Counted from the stretch's first letter, positions 1-7,430 are shown. The stretch is DNA of 12,140 nucleotides from Planctomycetota bacterium (GCA_003669575.1 QWOR01000197.1:1-12140), one strand, 5' to 3'. The notes: generated by a model from the letters alone, not told the origin. Numbers and translations are program-made.

Positions 1-521
1 CCGGAGTCGACGGGATCCAGTTTCTCTAGCCGTCCAAGGAGATCTGCGAGAGCGGATTCATCGAGTTGCACCTGTCGCATCAGCGGTTCGTTGGGATGTG
101 AGGTCGTCAGGACAGTGACACTGTCCTGGGTACCGACCTGGCGGAGGATCTCCCCGGCGGTGCGACGGGCCTGGTCAAACGTCACCGTGGTTGTCTGCTT
201 ATTTCCCATGCTGAGTGAATCGTCGATCACGATGACCCGGCTGGCTCTCCCCGACAGACGCAACATTCCCGCGAGGTTGGTTCCCTTTCCCACGGGGCGA
301 GCGATCGCAAAGATAAGTGCCATCACGGCGAGAGTTCGCAAAGCCAGCAGGAGCCACTGCTCGATCTGTAATCGGCGACGATTCGTCTTGAGCGTCAGCC
401 GCAAATACTTCATCGGCGCCCAGTCGACCCGAATAAACCGTTTGCGGTTCAACAAGTGAATGATGATCGGCGCACTGGCCAGCAGCAGACCGAACAACAG
501 ACTGGGGTACAGGAACGTCAA
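1..521 (-). CDS. BatA-type membrane protein with VWA domain (C-terminus beyond window)
   Basis: This is the N-terminal 173 residues of a BatA-like (PF07584-type) membrane protein; the frame stays open to base 1. I place the start at a TTG (519-521), because the frame has no ATG or GTG after an in-frame TGA at 576-578, which is also the stop of the upstream DUF58 gene. The predicted protein opens MTFLYPSLLFGLLLASAPII, the usual BatA first membrane helix, followed by HLLNRKR. A second helix lies at about residues 56-75. A VWA domain then begins, with the metal-site motif D-D-S-L-S at 100-104. No Shine-Dalgarno sequence is visible. By family knowledge such proteins sit in the cytoplasmic membrane with the VWA domain exposed and act with a MoxR ATPase. 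It is the last visible gene of the minus-strand cluster, 54 bases after the DUF58 gene. The family is secure; the exact start is less so. Confidence 0.85.
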   Translation of the reverse strand, partial: MTFLYPSLLFGLLLASAPIIIHLLNRKRFIRVDWAPMKYLRLTLKTNRRRLQIEQWLLLALRTLAVMALIFAIARPVGKGTNLAGMLRLSGRASRVIVIDDSLSMGNKQTTTVTFDQARRTAGEILRQVGTQDSVTVLTTSHPNEPLMRQVQLDESALADLLGRLEKLDPVDS

Positions 522-575
522 GGGGAGCAGGCCAAAAGTAGGAAACGTTGAGTCAGGGTGTTTCGAAGAATCGAA

Positions 576-1547
576 TCAGCTCGCGGGTGTGTCCGGGAGA
601 GGCCGATTCGGGTCAGAGCTGCTCTCTTCCGCGCGTCCCAGACCGGAAATCCGGCCGCGATGTCGCTTGGGGCCCGACAGCTGCCGGGTGTGCAGAAAAT
701 GGCTGAGCTTGATCCCGAGTTGTTCGTCGGTGAGGATCTGCAGGTAGTCGATCCCGCCGTACTGACAGCGGGTCCGCACCTCTTCGATGAAACCCTGCAT
801 GGCTGCCTGATACGCTTCGCGAAAGGCCCACGGTTCGGCGAAGAGTTCTTCGTTGCCTTCCATGTCCCGGAAGATCACCGAGTCCTTGAACGGGAGTTCG
901 ATCTCCTCACGATGCAGGATATGCAGGATCACAATCTCATGCCCTGCGTGCTGCAGCTTGCCCAGGGAGTCGTAGAGCGTGTCGAGCGGTGTGAGCAGAT
1001 CGGACAGCACCACGACCATGCCGCGACGGGGATACTTGTCGGCCAGCCGCTTAACGACCTGACCCAGATCGGTCTCGCCGGAGCATTTCGTCTGTTCCAG
1101 GATGTCAGCGAAGCGAATCAGCTGCGAGGAGGCACTCGACTGCGGAAGTTCCTGAGAGATGGCTGTGCTGATCGTGGCGAGGCCGACGGAGTCACGCTGC
1201 TTGATCAGTGCCCCCGCCATGCCACAGGCAATCGTCGCTGCGGTGTCGAACTTGGAACGGGGCGTGCCGTACGACATCGACGCACTGGCATCGACGATGA
1301 AGAAAGCCCGCAGGTTCGACTCTTCTTCGTACCGCTTGATGTAGAACCGGTCGCTGCGGCCAAAGACCTTCCAGTCGATGTTCTTAAGGTCATCGCCCGG
1401 AGTGTAGGAACGGTAGTCAGCGAACTCGGGCGACAACCCATGCAACGGGGAGCGGTGTAGTCCCGAAATGGCCCCCTCCATCGGCTGACGGGCACGAATG
1501 CCAATCGCGGTCAGTTGGGACAAGAGTTCGGGATCAAGGTAAGACAT
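576..1547 (-). CDS. DUF58 family VWA-like protein
   Basis: This 323-residue protein carries the DUF58 signature YTPGDDLKNIDW at 48-59, followed by basic and acidic residues (KRYEEE, 71-76). A VWA-like fold follows, with the metal-site motif DASAS at 86-90, a likely second ligand T159 (SGETDLG) and a third, D183 (LSDLLTP). It has no signal peptide or membrane helix, so it is probably cytoplasmic. The last 30-odd residues, after HTRQ, are polar and Pro/Ser-rich and look like a disordered extension beyond the usual DUF58 end. DUF58 proteins are regularly encoded next to MoxR ATPases and are thought to be their adaptors or substrates; the biochemical role is unknown. The gene starts 68 bases after the MoxR stop and ends 54 bases before the BatA-like gene. 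The ATG at 1547 has no clear Shine-Dalgarno sequence. Confidence 0.93.
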   Translation of the reverse strand: MSYLDPELLSQLTAIGIRARQPMEGAISGLHRSPLHGLSPEFADYRSYTPGDDLKNIDWKVFGRSDRFYIKRYEEESNLRAFFIVDASASMSYGTPRSKFDTAATIACGMAGALIKQRDSVGLATISTAISQELPQSSASSQLIRFADILEQTKCSGETDLGQVVKRLADKYPRRGMVVVLSDLLTPLDTLYDSLGKLQHAGHEIVILHILHREEIELPFKDSVIFRDMEGNEELFAEPWAFREAYQAAMQGFIEEVRTRCQYGGIDYLQILTDEQLGIKLSHFLHTRQLSGPKRHRGRISGLGRAEESSSDPNRPLPDTPAS

Positions 1548-1615
1548 CAGTGGGTATCAACGTGGAAGAAGCTGGAACACGATCATCGACGAGCACGAGC
1601 GTCACAGGCCGAGAC

Positions 1616-2692
1616 TTAGCTCGCGACCGGCTTCAGTGACCGTTGAACCTGCGGGTCGGTCGCAGCCGCGGTCTGGTGGATCGGGATCGTATCGATCAGC
1701 TTCTGAATCACAGTGTCTGGAGTTTGCCCCTCCGCTTCTGCGTTGTAAGACAGCACGATGCGATGCCGGAGGACGGGGACCGCAGCAGCCTGCAGGTCTT
1801 CCACAGTGACCTCGGGGCGACCGTAAAGGGCCGCACGAGCCTTGGCGGCGAGGATCATCGATTGTCCGCCACGTGGGCCGACGCCCCATAACACCCAGTT
1901 ACGCACAAAGGCCGGCGTATCTGGATCGTCTTTGCGTGTCGCCCGCACGATGTTCATCGTGTAATCCACGAGCAGGTCACTGATCGGCACGCGACGGATC
2001 AGTGATTGCAGGGCCAGCACTTCCTCACCCGTCAAGACGGGGGTGGGATTGCTGGGGGGGGCCCCCGTCATAGCCCGGTAGATCTTGCGCTCTTCCTCCC
2101 GCGTGGGATAACCGACGATGACCTTCATGATGAAGCGGTCGAGCTGAGCTTCGGGCAGGGGGTACGTCCCTTCCTGCTCGATTGGATTCTGCGTGGCGAG
2201 AACGAAGAACGGACTGGGCAGCTGATAATGATGATTGCCCGCCGAGACCTGGCGTTCCTGCATCCCCTGCAGCAATGCGGCCTGTGTCTTGGGTGGGGTG
2301 CGGTTGATTTCGTCGGCGAGCAGGATGTTAGCGAAGATCGGCCCGTGGACGAACTTGAACTCACGGACACCGGTTTGCCGGTCTTCGTGAAGGACTTCGG
2401 TCCCGGTGATGTCGGCGGGCATCAAGTCGGGCGTGAACTGGATTCGTCCGAAGTTCAGCGACAAGCTGCGGGCGACTGTTTGCACCAGCAACGTTTTCGC
2501 CAGCCCGGGCACGCCTTCGAGGATACAGTGTCCACCCGCGAAGATCGCGATAAGCAGTTGTTCGACGACCGTTTCCTGGCCGATGACGACGGTTCGAATT
2601 TGCTCGCGGATGCGCTCCTGAGCCGATTTCAATTTGGTCAAAGCTGCCAGATCAGGCGGTGTTTCATGCGTCATGAAAGAGGTCTCAGTCAT
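1616..2692 (-). CDS. MoxR family AAA+ ATPase
   Basis: This 358-residue AAA+ ATPase is of MoxR type. Visible motifs are IGQE (37-40), Walker A GVPGLAKT (60-67), Walker B ILLADEIN (123-130), sensor 1 ATQNP (166-170) and the MoxR-typical EGTYPLPEAQLDRF (174-187), which includes the probable arginine finger. A C-terminal lid carries GPRGGQ near 272-277, in the sensor 2 position. MoxR ATPases are soluble chaperone-like machines that act with VWA-domain partners in cofactor insertion or membrane-protein maturation. The next two genes encode such partners (DUF58 and BatA types), so this trio is the core of the cluster. The start is ambiguous between the ATG at 2692 and an in-frame ATG at 2674; neither has a good Shine-Dalgarno sequence. 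The coding strand has a run of eight C (plus strand 2054-2061) at codons 211-213. Confidence 0.95.
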   Translation of the reverse strand: MTETSFMTHETPPDLAALTKLKSAQERIREQIRTVVIGQETVVEQLLIAIFAGGHCILEGVPGLAKTLLVQTVARSLSLNFGRIQFTPDLMPADITGTEVLHEDRQTGVREFKFVHGPIFANILLADEINRTPPKTQAALLQGMQERQVSAGNHHYQLPSPFFVLATQNPIEQEGTYPLPEAQLDRFIMKVIVGYPTREEERKIYRAMTGAPPSNPTPVLTGEEVLALQSLIRRVPISDLLVDYTMNIVRATRKDDPDTPAFVRNWVLWGVGPRGGQSMILAAKARAALYGRPEVTVEDLQAAAVPVLRHRIVLSYNAEAEGQTPDTVIQKLIDTIPIHQTAAATDPQVQRSLKPVAS

Positions 2693-2751
2693 CGAGTGGA
2701 AGTGAACGCAGTAGTGTGTGGGGTGGCGATCCGTTGGGGGAGGAGCTCAAC

Positions 2752-3801
2752 TCATCGCTGGTAGATGGGCAGATACTTGTACGGCAGCTGAAGCAGGATA
2801 CAGGCGAGGCTGGTACTGAAGACGTGACCGACTTCTGCCTGCCAGGCTCCGTCGGCCTGCTGTTGCTTAAGCAGGTTGTCGCGGGCCTTGGGGAAGTAAG
2901 CGTCCCAGTACTCATCCCCTGCCTGGTAGAACGCCAGTGAGGCATACAGGTGCAGGTAGAAGTAGTGACCGCTCTGGAACTCGCTCCTGTTCCCTTTGAA
3001 TTGCTGCATGACATAGTTCATGCATGATTCGGCCAGCGGGGATTCGTATTCACCCGCCGAGTACAGGCAGCAGACTGCAGCTGCAGTAATCGGGAGACGT
3101 GTGTCACTCCCCGAGTGGTAGGAGTAGCGAATCCCGCCTTCCGGGGTCTTGCACATTTCGAGGTAGCGGGTTGCGCCTTCAATGGTCCCTTTGGGGATCG
3201 AGAACCCGGCGTTGTGGGCGGCTCGCAGTCCCTGCATCTGGGTGACGGTCACGCTGCCTTCGTCGCCGCCGCCGGGGTAGTAGGTCCAGCCACCAAGGTT
3301 GCTCTGCCCCGTCGAGGTCAGCTGGATCGCCTGCTTGATGACCGACTCCATTTTCTTGCGGACCTCCGGGCGAGTCTCCATACCATAGGCACTGGCGAGG
3401 AACATCATGCCGAAACCGTGTCCGTACATCGGATGGCCTTGCTCCTCGCCCTCGGCAATGAGTCCCGTCGACTGGGCCCGGCTGACAATATAGGAGGTCG
3501 CTCGCCGCACTTGATCGGCATACGCTCCGCGGGTCGAGGTGCTGCCATTCGCGAGAAACGCCATGCCCGCCAGTGCCGCCATCGCCACGGGGTAGGTGTC
3601 GCCATCGGAGTGGCCATGCCAGCTGCCGTCGTTGGCCTGTGTCTTGGTCAGAAAGTCGAGCCCCTTTTTGACGGAATTCACCGACTCTGGGGTGATGTGC
3701 TTGGGCAGCAGATCGTCCCCCCATGACAGGCGTCCCCATCCCGCAGCAGAAGCTGCGGCGAGTCCAGCCAGCAAGCGGCGTCGGCTCAACGGAATCGACA
3801 T
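2752..3801 (-). CDS. Tat-exported squalene-cyclase/prenyltransferase-like toroid protein
   Basis: This 349-residue protein has an alpha/alpha-toroid repeat pattern like terpene cyclases and prenyltransferase beta subunits. Repeats show as GLDFLTKTQANDGSW (47-61), a GGW-rich block near 170-200, EGGIRYSYH (221-229) with following helices, and LLKQQQADGAW (310-320). The C-terminus ends YKYLPIYQR. The N-terminus, MSIPLSRRRLLAGLAAASAA, is a twin-arginine signal, so the protein should be folded in the cytoplasm and exported by Tat. The Zn ligands of protein prenyltransferases and a clear DXDD cyclase motif are not evident; SDGDT (65-69) is only a loose resemblance. I infer a binding or structural role rather than terpene chemistry. 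The ATG is well supported: GAGGA lies nine bases upstream (complement of 3811-3815). It is 44 bases from the SIMPL gene and 59 bases from the MoxR gene, so co-transcription is likely. Confidence 0.88.
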   Translation of the reverse strand: MSIPLSRRRLLAGLAAASAAGWGRLSWGDDLLPKHITPESVNSVKKGLDFLTKTQANDGSWHGHSDGDTYPVAMAALAGMAFLANGSTSTRGAYADQVRRATSYIVSRAQSTGLIAEGEEQGHPMYGHGFGMMFLASAYGMETRPEVRKKMESVIKQAIQLTSTGQSNLGGWTYYPGGGDEGSVTVTQMQGLRAAHNAGFSIPKGTIEGATRYLEMCKTPEGGIRYSYHSGSDTRLPITAAAVCCLYSAGEYESPLAESCMNYVMQQFKGNRSEFQSGHYFYLHLYASLAFYQAGDEYWDAYFPKARDNLLKQQQADGAWQAEVGHVFSTSLACILLQLPYKYLPIYQR

Positions 3802-3845
3802 CGGCAGAGTTCCTCGGATTCGCGGGACAACCAGCTGGGAAGGGG

Positions 3846-4682
3846 TTATTCGCCGACTTCGAATTCGACATCGAGCGACGCGGTGACCGGGATTTCCTGC
3901 AGACTATTGGTGGAGAACTGTTCCGCTTCCTTCTCTGCACCAGCATTCATCATGGCGATCAGCAGGTTCATCTGATTCGGGGAGTTGTTCTGAGCAGGGG
4001 TGGTTTCGTTAATAGCACGGACCTTACCCAGTTTGAGCCCGGCCAGCTTCGCCAGACGATCCCCCTGACGCCTGGCGTTCTTCATGGCTTCATCGAAGGC
4101 CTGTTGCCGGGCTCCCTCCACGTCTGACAGTCGGAATCGGACCATGGCGGCACCGTTTGATTGATAGCTGCCCGTAAACTGGTTGTAGACTGGTTGTCCG
4201 TCGGGGCCGCCGATGGCGATTCCCGCATCCTTGCCAGCGTCGACGATCTTGACGAGCGTTTCCAGAATCTGATCGTTCGTCAGCTTGTCGATTCCATCGA
4301 TACGAAGCGAAAGAGGTTCCGCCAGATTCAAGGGTCGGTTCGCGGTCGGAGTCACTGGCATGCCTCGCATTCTGGCCTGTTGCGAGGCGGCATCAGGTTG
4401 CGAAGTGATGTCGATGCGGCCACTTTTCACCTTGAGGCCCGGGACCTGCAGGGCTTCGATCGCCTCCACAGCACGCTGGCGATTGTTGCGATACTTGGTG
4501 ATGGCATCGCCCGCCAGCTCTGAGCTGCCACTGACGTTGGCATCGATCTCCAGGACGTCCGCCCGCAGCTTGACGAGGCCCGTCGCCTTCACCGAGATGC
4601 CGGACTTCCCTTGAGCAAATACGGAAGGGGTCGCCATCAGCAACGCCAGACCGACAACCAACGAGTGCTTCCAGTAAGACAT
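3846..4682 (-). CDS. SIMPL (DUF541) domain protein, secreted
   Basis: I call a 278-residue product starting at the ATG at 4682, not the in-frame ATG at 4751. The later start has AAGGA ten bases upstream and begins directly with a signal peptide (MSYWKHSLVVGLALLMATPS, then VFA|Q, cleavage after residue 23). The mature protein begins GISVKATGLVKLRADVLEID, typical of SIMPL/DUF541 proteins. The family hallmark helix near 191-224 (ARQQAFDEAM... RLAKLAGLKLGKV) is present, and the C-terminus returns to a beta strand (VTASLDVEFEV). Bacterial members are periplasmic or cell-surface proteins of unclear function, some tied to oxidative stress or forming ring assemblies. Residues 227-260 are Asn/Gln/Met-rich and look like a flexible insertion. 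Its place between the propeller and toroid genes suggests that all three exported proteins work together (inference). Confidence 0.88.
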   Translation of the reverse strand: MSYWKHSLVVGLALLMATPSVFAQGKSGISVKATGLVKLRADVLEIDANVSGSSELAGDAITKYRNNRQRAVEAIEALQVPGLKVKSGRIDITSQPDAASQQARMRGMPVTPTANRPLNLAEPLSLRIDGIDKLTNDQILETLVKIVDAGKDAGIAIGGPDGQPVYNQFTGSYQSNGAAMVRFRLSDVEGARQQAFDEAMKNARRQGDRLAKLAGLKLGKVRAINETTPAQNNSPNQMNLLIAMMNAGAEKEAEQFSTNSLQEIPVTASLDVEFEVGE

Positions 4683-4692
4683 CGGAGAAGTT

Positions 4693-4697
4693 TCCTT
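4693..4697 (-). promoter_or_regulatory. Shine-Dalgarno site deciding the SIMPL gene start
   Basis: The minus strand reads AAGGA here, ten bases before the ATG at 4682. No comparable site precedes the in-frame ATG at 4751, and the 23 residues between the two ATGs are polar and would mask the signal peptide. Confidence 0.6.
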
Positions 4698-4777
4698 GAT
4701 GTTGTGAGCGACGGGGGGATCTGGCTGTGAGTGAGGAACGTCAGGCGTCACGAGAATTCGCCGGAACGAACCTTCGA

Positions 4778-6907
4778 CTATTTCGATGTGGTGGTTTCTG
4801 ATTTCGGCGGTTCGGGCTTTGAGAGCTGGTAACCCGTGACGTCATAGTTGGTCACCGTGACGAGATGATTCCCAACCACTCGCATGGAGATCCCGGAGGA
4901 ATCTGTCTGTCCCGTACGAACAATGCGTGCGACGCGTCCATCCTGCTGGTGCAATTCGTAGATACCACGCTGAGTGGCGACGAACACGGAGTCCCCTGAA
5001 GAGGCCAGGCTCAATCCGCCACCACTCACCGGCAGTCTGATCGACCAGTGCAACTTGCCCGTCGCCCGGTCGTATGCGGATAGCTCGGAGTTCATCAGGT
5101 AGACATGCTGGTCATCCGCGTCGACAATCATGGAAGAGGAAGTCGTCGGGCGTTTCCATACGACTTTCTGTGACTCCATGTCGACGCAGTACAGCTCGCT
5201 CTTGCCCACTTCTTTAATCAGCAGGACTCCGTCGCGTACCAGCATTCGTCCACGAGTATGGAACCGCTTCTCTTCCGGAAGTGGTGTGTCTGAATAGTAG
5301 TAGTTGTCACCATCGGTCGTCGTCTTTTGCTCGTACATGACGAACTGGCCCAAGACCTTCTTCTCCTCAGGGGAGATGCGCAATACGAGCCCCGATTGAT
5401 TCATCAGACAGAGCTGGTTTCCTACTTCGGACACCTCCGGAACAGAAAATATCCGACCGCCCGAATAGGGATTGTTCTTGCCTTCAAAGGTTCCAAGCGA
5501 AATCGACCATTTGTTGACGCCATTCGCGAGACTGATGGCACCCAATGTCATGGAGGACTGTTGCTGTGCGTGCGAGATGACGAGCAAATGATCCTGAAAC
5601 GGGTAAAGCAGCCCCAGATAACTCTGCTGGCCGCCTTGTTCTCCTCCCAACGACCAATGCTTCTCGCCGGTCTTGGCATTCCAGCAGGTCAAGGGGATTG
5701 GAGGCTGCCAGTAGTTGAGTCGATCAAGGGGCAGGGCTGTGGTCACCACGCGATCGCCGACGACCTGGATCGAATACTGGCCGAGATCGACGCGGCCCTG
5801 CTGCATCTCTGCAAAGTGCGGGGGGACTTTATCAAAGCTGTCGGTCCTCCAGGCGAGTTTGCCCGTAGAGACCTCCACCGCAAAGATCACTCCCATCCAG
5901 TTGACGTAGACTCGTTCGGAGTCGGCGGCGGAGTTGGGCACAACGGTTTCAAGACCAGATTGATAATAGGAGTTGGAAGCGACTGCCTGCTGCAGAGAGA
6001 CTCGACCTTTGGATGACAGGTATTGAACCCGCCACGCCGGTTGCAAGGCTCCCGGAGGCAAGTCAAATCGTGTGCTGGCCACAGCTGCTTCAGCTGCTTT
6101 CGACATGTTGCTGACCAGATGGCTGACATAGTCAGCTGCGTTGACTTCCTTGCCGGCGATCTTGACCAGTTCGCTCGGGTACTGCTGCTTCAGTTGAGAG
6201 AAGAGCGAGCTGGCCTCTCTGGCCCGCCCGGAGGCGACGTACGCAGCTGCGGTTTTGACCAGGATGCGAGGCAGGGGAATGTTGGTGTCGGTGTGGTAGT
6301 CGAGAATCGACTTCCAGCGCGTAATCGCTTCAGCAAATTCGCCGCGCTCGAAAGCCACATCCCCCAGCAGGTTGGCTGCATCATCCCCAAATGAGGTAAT
6401 GAAGTACTGATCGTAAATGGCCCGGGCGGTTGTTGTGACCTGAGGATCGTTGGCGGCCAGCTCTGACTCCAGCTTGGAGTAGAGTTTCTTGGCGTTTGGC
6501 TCGTGGAAAAGTCGGAAGGCAGCTCGCCCCTCGGCGTTCACATTCACGAGCATCTGCCAGAGTCGGGTTTCGGCCGGGATCAGAAATCCATCACCCGTGG
6601 GCAACATCCCGACGCGTTTTTCGACCGGAAGGTTGTCAAGTACCCGGAATGCCTTCTGCCATTCGCCTCGTTCGGAGTGGCGCTCAAAGTCGGTGACCGC
6701 GTTCTGAACAGCCTCGTCCACGCCAGCCATCGATTGTTGCCCGCCGTTCGCCGACGATAAATTGGCTCGGATGACACGCATCTGCGCGGAAGCGGGACGC
6801 GGGATAAAGCTACTGAATATCAGTACAAGTGTCGTGATGAATCTGGAGGAGGTGCTGTGGATGCACAGTAGGGCCGAGGGCAGTCTGTTCGACATCGTCA
6901 TTCCCAT
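4778..6907 (-). CDS. Secreted TPR plus PQQ-like beta-propeller protein
   Basis: This 709-residue protein begins with a signal peptide: a hydrophobic stretch at about 24-36, then PASA|Q, cleavage near 41. Residues about 60-280 are helical and TPR-like (for example FERGEFAEAITRWKSIL, 186-202). The rest is a beta-propeller of PQQ-like/BamB-like repeats, visible as STGKLAWRT (347-355), KTGEKHWSL (412-420), NGVNKWSIS (462-470), QKVVWKRP (580-587) and ATGKLHWSI (615-623). It should be periplasmic or surface-exposed and act as an interaction scaffold. I see no heme motif and no reason to call it a quinoprotein enzyme. It is the promoter-proximal gene of the cluster. In-frame ATGs lie at 6907, 6901 and 6895. 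An AAGGA (complement of 6912-6916) is four bases from the first and ten from the second, so 6901 may be the true start. Confidence 0.9.
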   Translation of the reverse strand: MGMTMSNRLPSALLCIHSTSSRFITTLVLIFSSFIPRPASAQMRVIRANLSSANGGQQSMAGVDEAVQNAVTDFERHSERGEWQKAFRVLDNLPVEKRVGMLPTGDGFLIPAETRLWQMLVNVNAEGRAAFRLFHEPNAKKLYSKLESELAANDPQVTTTARAIYDQYFITSFGDDAANLLGDVAFERGEFAEAITRWKSILDYHTDTNIPLPRILVKTAAAYVASGRAREASSLFSQLKQQYPSELVKIAGKEVNAADYVSHLVSNMSKAAEAAVASTRFDLPPGALQPAWRVQYLSSKGRVSLQQAVASNSYYQSGLETVVPNSAADSERVYVNWMGVIFAVEVSTGKLAWRTDSFDKVPPHFAEMQQGRVDLGQYSIQVVGDRVVTTALPLDRLNYWQPPIPLTCWNAKTGEKHWSLGGEQGGQQSYLGLLYPFQDHLLVISHAQQQSSMTLGAISLANGVNKWSISLGTFEGKNNPYSGGRIFSVPEVSEVGNQLCLMNQSGLVLRISPEEKKVLGQFVMYEQKTTTDGDNYYYSDTPLPEEKRFHTRGRMLVRDGVLLIKEVGKSELYCVDMESQKVVWKRPTTSSSMIVDADDQHVYLMNSELSAYDRATGKLHWSIRLPVSGGGLSLASSGDSVFVATQRGIYELHQQDGRVARIVRTGQTDSSGISMRVVGNHLVTVTNYDVTGYQLSKPEPPKSETTTSK

Positions 6908-6951
6908 CTGATCCTTACCCGGGACACTCTCGAATCACACTGGGGAAGCTG

Positions 6952-6967
6952 GCTGGAACATTCCAGC
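6952..6967. promoter_or_regulatory. Near-perfect palindrome, candidate operator
   Basis: GCTGGAA-CA-TTCCAGC has seven-base arms that match perfectly around a two-base centre. It lies about 45 bases upstream of the first gene of the minus-strand cluster, where a repressor or activator dimer could bind. In RNA it could instead form a six-pair hairpin with an ACAT loop. I do not recognise it as a known regulator's consensus. Confidence 0.45.
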
Positions 6968-7102
6968 AGAGAACTCTGAACACGAACACCAGCAACCCGA
7001 TCGATCGACTACCACTAGGTAAGACGCATAACTCCCCCTCCCTGATGACTGAATTCCATCCGATTCTTCAAGATTATCAATATTTCATTCTGCCAATCTT
7101 TC

Positions 7103-7130
7103 TGGCCTCTGGCAACAGTCAGTGAGGCCA
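7103..7130. promoter_or_regulatory. Inverted repeat with arms two helical turns apart
   Basis: TGGCCTC (7103-7109) and GAGGCCA (7124-7130) are perfect inverted seven-base arms separated by 14 bases, with centres 21 bases apart. This spacing suits a dimeric regulator contacting one DNA face. It sits centrally in the divergent region and could serve either side. No regulator is assigned. Confidence 0.3.
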
Positions 7131-7307
7131 TCAACTCTCAATATTTGAACCTGCGCAGTGCAGGTCCTGATTGCAGAAATGCTTATGATCACAAGAAAAA
7201 TGAGACACCTGATATTGAAGCCATGGAAGATTCAGTGAGTGTTCAAACGGAGTGTGGCCGATCCCGATCCAGAGACTTGCCCCGGTCTTTTTGCTGGATT
7301 TGGGTTG

Positions 7308-7336
7308 TTGACTTCGCTGAAACCGCTTGGTACCGT
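7308..7336 (+). promoter_or_regulatory. Weak sigma-70-like promoter candidate
   Basis: TTGACT (7308-7313) matches five of six -35 consensus bases and is followed, after exactly 17 bases, by TACCGT (7331-7336), a poor -10 with three of six matches. It would give a leader of roughly 90 bases before the small gene at 7431. Confidence 0.2.
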
Positions 7337-7430
7337 GGAGACCTCTTCTTTTGTCTTTGTTCGTTTCTCGTCCCCCAGTTCCTTTTCTGGATCTCTTTTC
7401 AGGACCAACCGAAACAACTCGATGCGAGAG

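Larger units (their letters stand above)
6908..7430. other. Divergent intergenic control region
   Basis: About 520 bases separate the minus-strand cluster from the plus-strand FHA unit. Frames here give no recognisable protein. The region holds a 16-bp near-palindrome (6952-6967), a CGATCGATCG palindrome (6998-7007), an AT-rich pocket (about 7070-7090), an inverted repeat with widely spaced arms (7103-7130), a small CCTGC/GCAGG repeat (7150-7164), a weak plus-strand promoter candidate (7308-7336) and a pyrimidine-rich tract (7342-7400). I found no convincing minus-strand -35/-10 pair; a GATAAT on the minus strand in the AT-rich pocket lacks a good -35. Confidence 0.6.

Noticed and set aside
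558..1460. Long plus-strand open frame (300 codons) opposite the DUF58 gene
   Set aside because: It is antisense to a gene with unmistakable DUF58 motifs; its own translation shows no family features. Long antisense frames are common at this GC content.
2006..2764. Plus-strand open frame of 252 codons opposite the MoxR gene
   Set aside because: The opposite strand carries the full set of AAA+ motifs, and this reading has no recognisable domain.
4683..4751. Longer N-terminus for the SIMPL protein from the ATG at 4751
   Set aside because: The extra 23 residues would bury the signal peptide and have no ribosome site, whereas the ATG at 4682 has both.
4778..6907. PQQ-dependent dehydrogenase
   Set aside because: The repeats match the propeller fold but I see no conserved enzyme active-site or heme motif, and the N-terminal half is TPR-like.
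6952..6967. LexA or CIRCE box
   Set aside because: The palindrome matches neither the Gram-positive LexA consensus nor the CIRCE element.
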